Assembly (NCBI RefSeq): GCF_030817595.1
Contig: NZ_JAUSZN010000001.1
Location: forward strand, 2,860,001 to 2,924,000
Length of the DNA: 64,000 nucleotides
Source of the DNA: Neobacillus niacini
GTDB taxonomy: Bacteria > Bacillota > Bacilli > Bacillales > Cytobacillaceae
Direction of reading: 5' to 3'
A model generated the notes under the pieces. The model was not told the DNA's origin, did not search any database, and saw only the letters and a list, made by a program, of their open reading frames with translations. Both the position numbers and the translations under genes were made by a program. Positions 8,790 through 17,439 of this stretch are shown one piece after another (positions within the stretch are counted from its first letter, which is position 1; each line of letters opens with the position of its first letter).

Positions 8790-9617
8790 TTATTGTTTAG
8801 ATGACTGTAATGTTAATACGTCTTTTTGCTCCAGCAAGATATCCATGAGTTGGTTAACCTGCTCATCTGGAGAGCCTTCAATTTTTTTCCCGCCTTCAGG
8901 ACGAGGAGGAGTGAACATTTTTCCAACGATTGTTGGCGATCCTTTTAGTCCAAGCTGTACACGGTCCACATTTTCAAGATCACTAACAGCCCAAATTACC
9001 GGTTCATATCTTGCAGCTTTAATCATATTTGGCATGGGTGAATATTCGATCTGGTTTATTTCCTTTTCAACGGTCAGAAGGCATGGCATTTCTGCTTGAA
9101 TTAATTCATAGCCGTTGGATAATTTTCTTTTGATTAACACCGTTTTTTCTTCTAAATTGACTTCAGTTACTTCAATTACATTGGTTACCGGTGGAATATC
9201 CAACCTTCTGGCAATACCAGGTCCTACCTGACCAGTGTCTCCATCAATGGCATGCTTGCCGCAAATAATCATATCAACAGGAATTTCCTTGTTGATTTTT
9301 TCTAATGCTTTAAATAAGGCATAGCTGGTTGCAAGTGTATCAGCCCCAGCAAAAGCACGGTCCGTAATCAAATATCCCCGGTCCGCACCTATCTCAATAC
9401 TTTTCTTAATCACTGCGGTTGCTTGCGGCGGTCCCATCGACAAAACTGAGATCGTACCGCCGGTCTTTTCACGAATGCTTACAGCTTCTTGTACAGCATG
9501 AGCATCATAAGGATTCAAAATGGCTGGTGCGCTTCGTCGGTCGAGTGTGTTTGTTTTGGGATTGATTTTAATGATTTTTGTATCTGGTACTTGTTTTACA
9601 CATACGACAATGTGCAT
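8790..9617 (-). CDS. fixA: Electron transfer flavoprotein beta subunit (FixA/EtfB)
   Basis: A 275-residue ETF beta subunit, first gene of the operon. It begins MHIVVCVKQVPDTKIIKI, and has NPYDAHAVQEAV and GKHAIDGDTGQVGPGIARRL, which bind AMP or the bifurcating FAD in this family. The ATG at 9617 is preferred over 9638 because GGGGGAGGG lies between them and the family starts at MHIVVCVKQ. The gap to fixB is 29 bases. Upstream are a near-consensus cre site and a palindrome, both listed separately. Confidence 0.93.
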   Translation of the reverse strand: MHIVVCVKQVPDTKIIKINPKTNTLDRRSAPAILNPYDAHAVQEAVSIREKTGGTISVLSMGPPQATAVIKKSIEIGADRGYLITDRAFAGADTLATSYALFKALEKINKEIPVDMIICGKHAIDGDTGQVGPGIARRLDIPPVTNVIEVTEVNLEEKTVLIKRKLSNGYELIQAEMPCLLTVEKEINQIEYSPMPNMIKAARYEPVIWAVSDLENVDRVQLGLKGSPTIVGKMFTPPRPEGGKKIEGSPDEQVNQLMDILLEQKDVLTLQSSKQ

Positions 9618-9654
9618 GTAGTACTTTCCCTCCCCCATTTTTGCTATGTTTGTT

Positions 9655-9669
9655 TTGAAAGCGTTCGCC
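9655..9669. promoter_or_regulatory. Candidate cre (CcpA) site upstream of fixA
   Basis: TTGAAAGCGTTCGCC matches the consensus WTGNAANCGNWNNCW at 14 of 15 positions, failing only the last. It ends about 38 bases upstream of the fixA start, where CcpA binding would be expected to block transcription on preferred sugars. Confidence 0.5.
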
Positions 9670-9694
9670 TTCCTTGGTTATAAAAAATGCCATA

Positions 9695-9714
9695 TTACGA
9701 TATATGTATCGCAA
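9695..9714. promoter_or_regulatory. Palindromic operator-like site upstream of fixA
   Basis: TTACGATA-TATG-TATCGCAA is an 8-bp inverted repeat with one mismatch and a 4-bp centre, about 80 bases upstream of fixA. The cognate regulator is unknown. Confidence 0.4.
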
Positions 9715-9963
9715 CACAAGCATAGTACCAAACAATGATAGAATTCTTTTGTTAAAATTGATAAATTTAAGGTATGTGGTAAAGTCTAGGAGTATAAGGG
9801 TAGAAGATTTTCATGATGAAAATGAATAGTAAAAAATAATAGAACTAATTTAACTATAAGAAATATTCGGATATAAACAATGATAAAAATCACAGTTTCT
9901 GTCTAACTATGTAGTTAATTTTATTTATTACTATTTTTAATAGATGAAAGGTTTGAGGCTGGT

Positions 9964-10695
9964 ATGATAGAAGTGTTTGTAGGAAGTGTTCTTTCTGCTT
10001 TATCAACGGGTGCAGGTGCTCTAATCATTCTTTTTATCAATCAGTCCCTTACACACCGGTGGAAGGATATACTCTTGGCTTTTAGCGCTGGAATTATGAT
10101 GGCTGCATCTACAATTGGGTTAATACCAGAGGCTATGAAGCTGGGTGGTTTTGTTTCACTTTCAATCGGAGTATTCTTTGGGGTTTTAGCATTAACCACT
10201 CTCGAAAAAAAAATTCCTCATATTGACCTCGAACACAATCAGTATGGAATTAAATTTGACGAAAAGGCAATGTTAATCATTGCAGCAATAACTCTGCACA
10301 ATATTCCAGAAGGTATGTCTGTCGGTGTCAGCTATGCTTCGCAAACAGAGGACACGGGGAATTTAATCGCACTTGCGATTGGGTTTCAGAATGCACCAGA
10401 AGGCCTTCTTGTTGCACTGTTTTTACTCAATCAAAGATTAAGCAAATTTAAGGCCTTTTTACTGGCAACTCTAACGGGTGCAATTGAAATTGTTACATCT
10501 TTTATTGGGTTTTATTTAACTTCATTTGTACAAGGGCTTGTCCCCTATGGTCTTTCTTTTGCGGCTGGAGCGATGTTGTTTATTATTTATAAAGAGTTAA
10601 TCCCAGAAAGCCATGGAGATGGCAATGAACGAGTTTCAACTTATGCATTTATTACTGGTCTATTAGTAATGGTCTTGTTAATAGACATTTTTTAA
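9964..10695 (+). CDS. ZIP family metal transporter
   Basis: A 243-residue integral membrane protein with about eight hydrophobic segments. The ZIP metal-binding helices are clear: HNIPEGMSVGVSYAS (about residues 116-130) and QNAPEGLLVALFLL (about 142-155), followed by GAIEIVTSFIGF. It probably imports a divalent metal such as zinc into the cytosol; the metal is not predictable. It is transcribed divergently from the fix operon. No Zur or MntR box was recognised upstream. Confidence 0.9.
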   Translation: MIEVFVGSVLSALSTGAGALIILFINQSLTHRWKDILLAFSAGIMMAASTIGLIPEAMKLGGFVSLSIGVFFGVLALTTLEKKIPHIDLEHNQYGIKFDEKAMLIIAAITLHNIPEGMSVGVSYASQTEDTGNLIALAIGFQNAPEGLLVALFLLNQRLSKFKAFLLATLTGAIEIVTSFIGFYLTSFVQGLVPYGLSFAAGAMLFIIYKELIPESHGDGNERVSTYAFITGLLVMVLLIDIF

Positions 10696-10709
10696 GACTC
10701 ATGTGATTC

Positions 10710-10946
10710 TTAAACAAATACTTTCGGCCAAATCATAACCATCTGATTAAAAGCAAACCTCACTTCTTCGTTTGGCCTTGAAAATTGCTGAGCTGCTCTC
10801 TGATACTCATTTATTAAAACATCTAATTCTTGGCTGTATTTTATCGTTTCTTCACTTGTGAAGCCTTTTTTATTTGCACAATTTATCATCATTGCACGTT
10901 TAACTTTTATTGCGTTAAGCATCTCAGAAGGGTTATAACTTTCCAT
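10710..10946 (-). CDS. Spo0E-like sporulation regulatory protein
   Basis: A 78-residue protein with the Spo0E-family signature SQELDVLINEYQ at about residues 39-50 inside a two-helix hairpin. Members dephosphorylate Spo0A-P and delay sporulation. The ATG at 10946 is preferred to the upstream GTG at 10961 because AGGTGGAG is correctly spaced from it. It is convergent with the ZIP gene, separated by only 14 bases. Two sequences like Spo0A boxes lie upstream. Which family paralogue (Spo0E, YnzD or YisI type) it is cannot be told. Confidence 0.85.
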   Translation of the reverse strand: MESYNPSEMLNAIKVKRAMMINCANKKGFTSEETIKYSQELDVLINEYQRAAQQFSRPNEEVRFAFNQMVMIWPKVFV

Positions 10947-11054
10947 ATTCACTCTCTCCACCTACTCCTTACTCTTTTACACTAAACTGCTAAAAAATTG
11001 ATTACTTGATGAATTATGACAAGATTTTAGTCAAAAGTAAACACTTTCGCAAAA

Positions 11055-11090
11055 GTAGACAAAACAAGCATTTTATTGCATTTTTCGACA
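11055..11090 (-). promoter_or_regulatory. Two Spo0A-box-like sites upstream of the spo0E-like gene
   Basis: On the minus strand TTTGTCTAC (11055-11063) and TGTCGAA (11084-11090) resemble the 0A box TTTGTCRAA. They lie 110-145 bases upstream of the start. The match is partial and such short motifs arise by chance in AT-rich DNA. Confidence 0.3.
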
Positions 11091-11146
11091 GGATTCTCAT
11101 GTTTTTCTTTGCTGATACGACAATTTTCATGCTATTTTTGATAATG

Positions 11147-11170
11147 TTTTAGTAAATATATTTACTAAAA
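11147..11170. promoter_or_regulatory. Perfect 24-bp palindrome
   Basis: The half TTTTAGTAAATA is followed directly by its exact reverse complement TATTTACTAAAA, with no spacer. It lies between the spo0E-like gene and the aminotransferase terminator and could be a repressor operator. It has no adjoining T-run of the kind expected for a terminator. Confidence 0.45.
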
Positions 11171-11172
11171 CA

Positions 11173-11206
11173 CACAAAAAAAACTGGCTTCTTAACAGCC
11201 AGTTTT
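11173..11206 (-). terminator. Terminator of the MtnE-like aminotransferase gene
   Basis: A 10-bp stem AAAACTGGCT/AGCCAGTTTT with a 7-nt loop, followed on the minus strand by an uninterrupted T-run. Confidence 0.85.
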
Positions 11207-11245
11207 TAAGAATTATCGATAAATTTCTTTTTTTTATTCCGCAGT

Positions 11246-12424
11246 CTATTTTTTGAAAATTGCTAATTCACTAATTCTTTTTACTGCTTCTCCTAAACGT
11301 TCCTCACTTGTGAGCAAACCAACCCGGACAAAGCCTTCACCCAGTTCACCAAATGCAATCCCAGGTGCCACAGCAATATGTGCTTGTTCTAGGAGGATAT
11401 CTGCAAATTCAGTTGAAGTAAACCCTTCAGGTACCTTTAGCCAAGCAAAAAATGATCCCTTTGGCGCTGTCACATTCCAGCCAAGAGAACGAAGCCCATC
11501 TATTAATACATTTCTCCTGCGCTCATAGAGATGATTCAATTCACGAACACATTCCTGCGGACCCGTTAAAGCTTCTGCTGCTGCCTCCTGAATACCGCCA
11601 AATATACTGCAATATAGATGGTCTTGTAAAAGCTCCACGGCTGAAATAACACTGCTATTCCCTACGGCGAATCCGACACGCCACCCTGCCATGTTGTAGG
11701 TTTTCGAAAGAGTATATATTTCTATACCAACTTCTTTAGCTCCCTCAATTTGTAAAAAGCTCAACGGCACCTTTCCATCATAACCTATTGCTCCGTAAGC
11801 AAAATCGTGGACCACACAAATATCATTTTGACTGGCTAGTTGGACCGTTTCCTCAAAAAACTCCTTAGTTGCTGCAGCACCGGTTGGGTTATTTGGATAA
11901 TTAAGAAACATTAATTTTGCACTTTCAATTGCATCAGAAGGTAATTCGCTATAATCTGGCAGAAAACTATTTTTTTCCCTTAGTGGCATCGTAATCATCT
12001 CTGCTTTTGCCAGCGCCACTCCAGATAGATAATCAGGATATCCTGGATCGGGTACCAACATAATATCACCAGGATTTAATAGGCATTGTGGGATCTCTAC
12101 TAATCCTGCCTTACCCCCAAACAAAATAGCCACTTCACTATCTGGATCAATGGTTACATCATATTCTCGTTTGTAAAAATCCGCTGCCGCCTGCTTTAAA
12201 TATCGATAACCCTGAAAAGGAGAATACTTATGGTTCACAGGGTTGGCAGCAGCCTCCTGCATTTTTTTTACGATATGTTGCGGGGTTGCTTGATCAGGAT
12301 TACCTTGTCCTAAGTTAATAACATCATAGCCTGCTTCAATGTATTTCCCTACTTTTTTCACTAATGAAGCAAAAAACTGTTTCGGAAGATTATTTAAAGT
12401 TTGGGAAGTTGAAAATTGTTTCAT
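11246..12424 (-). CDS. mtnE: PLP-dependent class I/II aminotransferase, MtnE-like
   Basis: A 392-residue fold-type I aminotransferase. It begins MKQFSTSQTLNNLPKQFFASL and continues with INLGQGNPDQATP, YPNNPTGA (substrate and PLP contacts) and SLSKTYNMAGWRVGFAVG, where the Lys binds PLP. This order closely follows MtnE of Bacillus subtilis, which makes methionine from ketomethylthiobutyrate in the methionine salvage pathway. The first ATG of the frame is at 12451, but AGCAGGTG fits the ATG at 12424 and the family N-terminus. No other salvage gene and no S-box riboswitch is seen next to it, so a broader aminotransferase role remains possible. Confidence 0.8.
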   Translation of the reverse strand: MKQFSTSQTLNNLPKQFFASLVKKVGKYIEAGYDVINLGQGNPDQATPQHIVKKMQEAAANPVNHKYSPFQGYRYLKQAAADFYKREYDVTIDPDSEVAILFGGKAGLVEIPQCLLNPGDIMLVPDPGYPDYLSGVALAKAEMITMPLREKNSFLPDYSELPSDAIESAKLMFLNYPNNPTGAAATKEFFEETVQLASQNDICVVHDFAYGAIGYDGKVPLSFLQIEGAKEVGIEIYTLSKTYNMAGWRVGFAVGNSSVISAVELLQDHLYCSIFGGIQEAAAEALTGPQECVRELNHLYERRRNVLIDGLRSLGWNVTAPKGSFFAWLKVPEGFTSTEFADILLEQAHIAVAPGIAFGELGEGFVRVGLLTSEERLGEAVKRISELAIFKK

Positions 12425-12560
12425 CATTACACCTGCTTTTAATTCATTCATTTTATAGTTGAATTCTAGTCACAAATGATATAACTTTTAGGACAGCTTG
12501 TAAAGAAAAAATTCAGAAATTTCAAATCGAGGTGTAGTTGGGTGAAATTTTGTACTAACC

Positions 12561-12594
12561 AAAAAAACCACTTCCAATAATCGGCAGTGGTTTT
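12561..12594 (-). terminator. Terminator of the PAS histidine kinase gene
   Basis: A 9-bp stem AAAACCACT/AGTGGTTTT followed on the minus strand by a T-run, two bases after the kinase stop codon. Confidence 0.8.
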
Positions 12595-12595
12595 C

Positions 12596-13657
12596 CTAAC
12601 TATTTACCAAATGATTTAATGGTAACTTAATCCTAAACAAAGTTCCTATTCCCTCTTCACTTTCAACTTCAATACTTCCATTATGTTCCTCGATAATTCG
12701 ATAACTGACCATCAATCCAAGCCCAGTACCTTTTTCTTTTGTGGTATAAAACGGTTCTCCAAGTTTTTTAATTTTATCCTTTGGAATTCCCGTTCCTTGA
12801 TCACGAATGGATATCTGAATAAATTGGTCCTTAATAGAATTTATCGCAATAGTAATTTTCCCACCGTTCGGCATTACTTCAATTGCGTTTTTAATAATAT
12901 TAATAAAGACCTTTTTTAATTGGTTGGGTTCACAATAAACGTATGGTAATTGTTCTTCATAATGAGTTTGGAATTGAACATTGTACAGCACAGCCTGAGC
13001 ACTTAATAAATCTACAATTTCCCTCATTATTTGCCTAATGTCATTCTCTTGAAATCTAATTTCCTGAGGCTTTGCCAAGAATAAGAATTCATTAATAATA
13101 GAATCAATTCTCGCTAACTCAGAGGTAATAACATCGTAATACATAGCGTGTTCAGCTTTTATTGTTGGCTCTAGTAATTGAATAAACCCCTTCAAAGCAG
13201 TCATAGGATTTCTTATTTCATGGGCAATTCCCGCAGCAAGCTCACCAATAACATTTAACCGATCTGATTTTCTTAGCTGTTCCTGCAGCTCAGCTTTTTC
13301 AGTTACATCTATAATAACAGTAAGATTCATTCCATCGATAATTCCACGCTTTGTGGAGTAATCAAAGTGTCTAACTCCCCCGTCAATCCCTTCAATCACC
13401 ATAGATGAACATTCTTTGCCATTATTCGTTACCTGCTTAATATGATTCAGTATTTCCTGTCTTTTTTCATTTAAATGACTAAATAAATCTAGTACGGATT
13501 GTCCCACCAGCTTATCTTTTGAACGCCCAAATATTTTTATTGCAGAACAATTGATATCGACAATTTGGTACAAGTCATTCCATAAAATAAGTCCGTCTAA
13601 GGAATCTTCAAATATCCTTCTGAATTTTTGTTCACTTTTAAGTAATGCCTTTTCCAT
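12596..13657 (-). CDS. PAS-domain sensor histidine kinase (sporulation kinase-like)
   Basis: A 353-residue soluble kinase. A PAS domain covers about residues 8-120 (FEDSLDGLILWNDLYQIVDIN, ending DVTEKAE), followed by the HisKA dimerisation helix with phosphorylatable His146 in GIAHEIRNPMTALKGF, then an HATPase with N box, DQGTGIP and GTGLGLMVS. This layout, with no membrane helix and no neighbouring response regulator, matches orphan kinases such as KinA/KinE that feed the Spo0A phosphorelay. The ATG at 13657 is preferred to 13699 because GGCTGGTG precedes it and the extra residues are not PAS-like. The input signal is unknown. Confidence 0.87.
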   Translation of the reverse strand: MEKALLKSEQKFRRIFEDSLDGLILWNDLYQIVDINCSAIKIFGRSKDKLVGQSVLDLFSHLNEKRQEILNHIKQVTNNGKECSSMVIEGIDGGVRHFDYSTKRGIIDGMNLTVIIDVTEKAELQEQLRKSDRLNVIGELAAGIAHEIRNPMTALKGFIQLLEPTIKAEHAMYYDVITSELARIDSIINEFLFLAKPQEIRFQENDIRQIMREIVDLLSAQAVLYNVQFQTHYEEQLPYVYCEPNQLKKVFINIIKNAIEVMPNGGKITIAINSIKDQFIQISIRDQGTGIPKDKIKKLGEPFYTTKEKGTGLGLMVSYRIIEEHNGSIEVESEEGIGTLFRIKLPLNHLVNS

Positions 13658-13790
13658 TAAAACACCAGCCCTATAAAACCCAAAATAAGGTAATAGCAAT
13701 TTTCCTATATTTTATATTATAATATAAAATCCTTTTTACTTGACAAAAAAATATTAACAATATTAGTAATTCTGTTGGAAAATGAACAGA

Positions 13791-13826
13791 AAAAGGTAAA
13801 GCGCAATTTTTGCGCTTCACCTTTTT
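13791..13826 (-). terminator. Terminator of the 2-oxoacid:ferredoxin oxidoreductase operon
   Basis: A long stem AAAGGT(G/A)AAGCGCAA around a short AT loop, followed by a T-run on the minus strand and placed five bases after the stop codon. Confidence 0.85.
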
Positions 13827-13830
13827 TCAC

Positions 13831-16125
13831 CTAAAGGAATGGATTTTCGTGCTTTGCTTTTAGGCGCTGCCATCTTTTTTCTACTTCTGCTTCGAATTCT
13901 TCTAAAATAGGTTTGTTTTCTTCTTTTAGTAGATGTTTTGTTTTACCCATGTATTTAAGCCATTCAGAAATAGCTACTCGTTTGTTTTTATCTTCTGGAT
14001 TGTACGTAATGCTTGTAACACCCTGTTCGACCTCATACAGCGGGAAGAAGCAAGAATTTACGGCCTGCTCCAATATCGTTGCACCATAGCGGTCTTCCGA
14101 TTTCCAGTTAAGCGGACAGGTAATAAGAATTTTCCCATAAACCGTTCCTACATTTTGTGCGTACCATTGAGCCTTCGCACCCTTTTTAATTAAGTCTTGC
14201 GGGAACGCTTCAGCACCTGTAAATACGTAAGGAATATTGGTTGCCGCCATAATTTGCGCGGTATCCTTATGATGGAATCCTTTTCCCTTTCGTACCTTAC
14301 CAACACCAGATGTGCTTGTCATATGACCAATTGGTGTAGAATAAGACATTTGTGAGCCTGTATTCATATATCCTTCATTATCATATTCAAGCATTATTAG
14401 CTTATGACCACGAAGGGCTGTACCAATCGCAGAACCCATTCCGATGTCCATACCGCCGTCTCCGGTAATCATTACAAACGTTGCATCATCAGAAACTTCA
14501 ATTTCACCACGGCGTTTTAATTCAAGGAATGCTTCTAATGTTCCCGATAGCGTAGCAGCCCCATTTTGAAATAGGTTGTGGATCATCGTTTGTTTATGAG
14601 AACTATTCGGATAAGAAGTGGTCGTTACATAGGCACAGCCTGTTTGGAATAATGTGACGATATCCCCTTCTATCCCTTTAAAGAATAGTTCTAATCCCGC
14701 AAATATACCGCATCCTGGACATGCTCCGTGGCCGGAAGCAATTCGCTTAGGCTTACCAGTTAGTGCACGAAGCGGCGGTATTTTAACCTTAAGTTTATTT
14801 GTTTCTTCATCCATTCTTACATCTATTAAACCAGATTTGTACACATCACCATGCTGTGGTGTAATCACAGGCTTAAGCATTTTTTCTGGCTTACCTGGAA
14901 CATGTCCATAATAATCAAATGGTTTTTCAGCAAACCCTTTTTCCATCGCTTCAATGGTCATATCGAAAAATTTCTCAGCGTCACTTGCGTAGAAATCCTT
15001 ACCTCCAAGACCAAAAACACGGCTAAGAACGATAGTTTGGTTATTTCTATCTTCTTGAATTGCTGATTTTACTTCATGGGTTAAATTCGGTCCATTTGCA
15101 CCATATGAATCTGCCCGCTCGCCCACTAATAATGCTTTTACATTTTTAAGAGCTTCACGGATTTCTTTCGCTGGGAAAGGACGAATGATATTTGGGCTGA
15201 TAACCCCCACCTTAATCCCTCGTGCACGTAATTGGTCCACAACATCTTTTGCCGATTCTGCAGCAGAGTTTAATAAGAATAATGCAACCTCTGCATCTTC
15301 CATTTTGTATAAATCTAATACGGGGTATTCACGGCCAGAAATGCGGGCATATTCTGCCGCAACCTCTCTAAATACCTCGCCAGCAGCATAAATAGCATCA
15401 GATTGTTGGAAATGGTTGTTGATTAGATCATCACCATTCATATGTGCACCAATCGTAACTGGCTTTTTGGGATCTCTAGCAAAATGATAATCTGTTGGAC
15501 ACTCACCTACAAATTGTTGTACCACTTTTCTTTCTTTAAAGTATTGTACTCGACGCTTCTGATGCGAAGTAAAAAAACCATCGTAGGCCACGATAACTGG
15601 CAAGCGTACTTTAGAATGTTCTGCAATTTTAAGAGCCATAATATTCATATCATAGACAGCCTGTGGAGTTCTAGCTGTTAAGATTACCCATCCTGTATTT
15701 AACGCAAAGTAAAGGTCAGAATGATCTCCTCTTATATCAAGAGGTCCGCTGACTGAACGCGTAACAAGGTTCATTACCATTGGAAAACGAGTTCCTGCTT
15801 GAACAGGAAGCTGTTCAATCATATATAGGAGTCCATTTGCACTAGTTGCATTAAATACCCTGGCACCAGTAGCAGCTGCACCATAGCAAATACCGGCTGA
15901 CCCATGTTCACCATCTGCTGGGATTAACTTAATATCATGCTCGCCGCGGGCTTGCATTTGGTCTAAAAATTGCGCTACTTCAGTAGAAGGCGTAATTGGA
16001 AAATAACCCATAATGTGATAATTGATTTGTGCTGCTGCCATTGCAGCCATTTCATTTCCTGATTCAAAGGTTGAGAGCTGCTCAGCGACAGCCAAACTAG
16101 TAATTTTATCCTCCAGCATTGCCAT
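13831..16125 (-). CDS. 2-oxoacid:ferredoxin oxidoreductase, fused alpha-beta subunit
   Basis: A 764-residue fusion. The alpha part (about residues 1-430) has the pyrimidine-binding domain with GYFPITPSTEVAQ and a domain II region ending near GLGGKDF. The beta part begins near SGHGACPGCGIFAG (about 460) with further Cys in QTGCAYVTTT and ITCPLNW as candidate ligands for the proximal 4Fe-4S cluster, and the thiamine diphosphate motif TGDGGMDIGMG...EYDNEGYMNTG. The enzyme converts pyruvate or another 2-oxoacid plus CoA to acyl-CoA and CO2, reducing ferredoxin. The ATG overlaps the upstream stop as TAATG, with GGAGGG ahead. The substrate preference is not resolved. Confidence 0.92.
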   Translation of the reverse strand: MAMLEDKITSLAVAEQLSTFESGNEMAAMAAAQINYHIMGYFPITPSTEVAQFLDQMQARGEHDIKLIPADGEHGSAGICYGAAATGARVFNATSANGLLYMIEQLPVQAGTRFPMVMNLVTRSVSGPLDIRGDHSDLYFALNTGWVILTARTPQAVYDMNIMALKIAEHSKVRLPVIVAYDGFFTSHQKRRVQYFKERKVVQQFVGECPTDYHFARDPKKPVTIGAHMNGDDLINNHFQQSDAIYAAGEVFREVAAEYARISGREYPVLDLYKMEDAEVALFLLNSAAESAKDVVDQLRARGIKVGVISPNIIRPFPAKEIREALKNVKALLVGERADSYGANGPNLTHEVKSAIQEDRNNQTIVLSRVFGLGGKDFYASDAEKFFDMTIEAMEKGFAEKPFDYYGHVPGKPEKMLKPVITPQHGDVYKSGLIDVRMDEETNKLKVKIPPLRALTGKPKRIASGHGACPGCGIFAGLELFFKGIEGDIVTLFQTGCAYVTTTSYPNSSHKQTMIHNLFQNGAATLSGTLEAFLELKRRGEIEVSDDATFVMITGDGGMDIGMGSAIGTALRGHKLIMLEYDNEGYMNTGSQMSYSTPIGHMTSTSGVGKVRKGKGFHHKDTAQIMAATNIPYVFTGAEAFPQDLIKKGAKAQWYAQNVGTVYGKILITCPLNWKSEDRYGATILEQAVNSCFFPLYEVEQGVTSITYNPEDKNKRVAISEWLKYMGKTKHLLKEENKPILEEFEAEVEKRWQRLKAKHENPFL

Positions 16126-17138
16126 TACGAAATCCCTCCTGCTATATACGGAAAGTTCTGTTTTACGCGATTAGCTTCTGCATACCCAATCATTTCACGA
16201 AGATCTCCAAGTGCATCAGTTGGACAAGCCTCTACGCATTTTAGACAGCCCTTACAATATTGATAATCAATCCCTTTGAGGAACATTTGCTTCCTGCCCT
16301 TTTTATCCTCGCCTGCTTCCCAAACAAAGCAATAATCTGGACAGACATTATCACAAGCAGCACAATGGATACATTTATCCTTTAGTAACTCTGGAAGGAA
16401 TCCTTGTCTAGATCCACTTAAATCTTTCATAATACTATTGGCTTGAGTTGTCATAACTCCGCCAAGTTCTTGTGTCAAATATCCTAATTGTGGCAGTGGA
16501 CGCGTAAAACTTTTTCCTTCTGCACTCTCGGGGACTTCATATGTTTTAAATTGAACTTCTTTAAACCCGCGATCGAATGTACGTATATTAGGTTCAACCA
16601 GATGTGGGTATTTCTTTTCAAAGGTTTTTCGAATGACGTTTCTCATTGAATCAGGGTCTAGAAAATCACAAATACGATATAAAGCACCCAGCATTGCTGT
16701 ATTCACTTTCGTTTTTTCCTCAACCGCAATCGTTAAGGCATCAACTATAGCAAGTGTTCCATATTCTAATTTTAAATCTCTTCTAACTTCATCAAACTCT
16801 CTTGCAGTGTTCACAAGAGCAATACCATCAGCATTCAAACCACTGACAACATCAACAGTTTTATATAGTGCTTCATGAAAAACGGCAACAATATGCGGCT
16901 GCTCAATGGGGCTGTGATCTCTTATTTCAACTTCTGGTTCACAATAACGAGTAAAGCTTTTAACAGGTGACCCTTTCTTTTCGGAGCCATATGATGAAAA
17001 GTTAGATCCATTCAACCCTAGACCTAGTACTCCTGCCTCAGCAAGCATTTTTCCGGCTAAGTTTGCTCCAAGACCCCCTATTGATTCGAGACGAATCTCA
17101 AAGAACCCAAGCTCATTTTTCATCGGTAAAATAGACAT
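16125..17138 (-). CDS. 2-oxoacid:ferredoxin oxidoreductase, fused gamma-delta subunit
   Basis: A 337-residue fusion of the gamma domain (about residues 1-185; GGLGANLAGKMLAEAG near the start contacts CoA) with a delta ferredoxin domain. The latter holds two 4Fe-4S motifs, CIHCAACDNVCPDYC and CKGCLKCVEACPTDA. It carries electrons from the TPP site of the alpha-beta partner to free ferredoxin. The ATG at 17138 is preferred over 17162 because AAGGGGAGGG lies between. The stop overlaps the alpha-beta start, giving a coupled two-gene operon. Confidence 0.92.
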   Translation of the reverse strand: MSILPMKNELGFFEIRLESIGGLGANLAGKMLAEAGVLGLGLNGSNFSSYGSEKKGSPVKSFTRYCEPEVEIRDHSPIEQPHIVAVFHEALYKTVDVVSGLNADGIALVNTAREFDEVRRDLKLEYGTLAIVDALTIAVEEKTKVNTAMLGALYRICDFLDPDSMRNVIRKTFEKKYPHLVEPNIRTFDRGFKEVQFKTYEVPESAEGKSFTRPLPQLGYLTQELGGVMTTQANSIMKDLSGSRQGFLPELLKDKCIHCAACDNVCPDYCFVWEAGEDKKGRKQMFLKGIDYQYCKGCLKCVEACPTDALGDLREMIGYAEANRVKQNFPYIAGGIS

Positions 17139-17439
17139 AGTGTCCCTCCCCTTCTTGTTCAAAAAGACTGAAAATACATATAATATAAATTCCCCTCATT
17201 TATTGTAGGACATATGTTTTTTTTACGCTGTGACAAAAATCAAACATCATTAAAAAATTCTATAACACTTTAAAAATAACCAAAAAAACGCTAATTTATA
17301 TGGATTTATTCGTAAAAATAATTGTATAACAGGGAATTCGCTGTGGTATAACAGAAATATCATACTGCTTCTGTTATCGCTTTTTTCAATAATGGGGTAT
17401 AATATACTATTGTTTTAATTTTTTCGAAGGAGTTTTATA
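17139..17439. other. Divergent promoter region of the oxidoreductase operon and the radical SAM gene
   Basis: No gene is seen. At 17229-17244 TGTGA-CAAAAA-TCAAA matches the Fnr/Crp consensus TGTGA-N6-TCACA at nine of ten positions, about 90 bases upstream of the gamma-delta start. The word GTATAACAG occurs twice (near 17323 and 17345). Confidence 0.5.

Larger units (their letters stand above)
9618..9963. other. Divergent promoter region between fixA and the ZIP gene
   Basis: No gene is supported here. It holds a cre-like site close to fixA, the palindrome at 9695-9714, and very AT-rich DNA toward the ZIP gene. Near 9884-9899 the sequence AATGA-N6-TCACA resembles a weak Fnr half-palindrome. 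Confidence 0.6.

Noticed and set aside
7829..9099. Plus-strand frames opposite the ETF genes
   Set aside because: Antisense shadows of well-supported fixA and fixB genes.
11246..12600. Search for an S-box (SAM) riboswitch upstream of the MtnE-like gene
   Set aside because: No S-box core or anti-terminator arrangement is seen.
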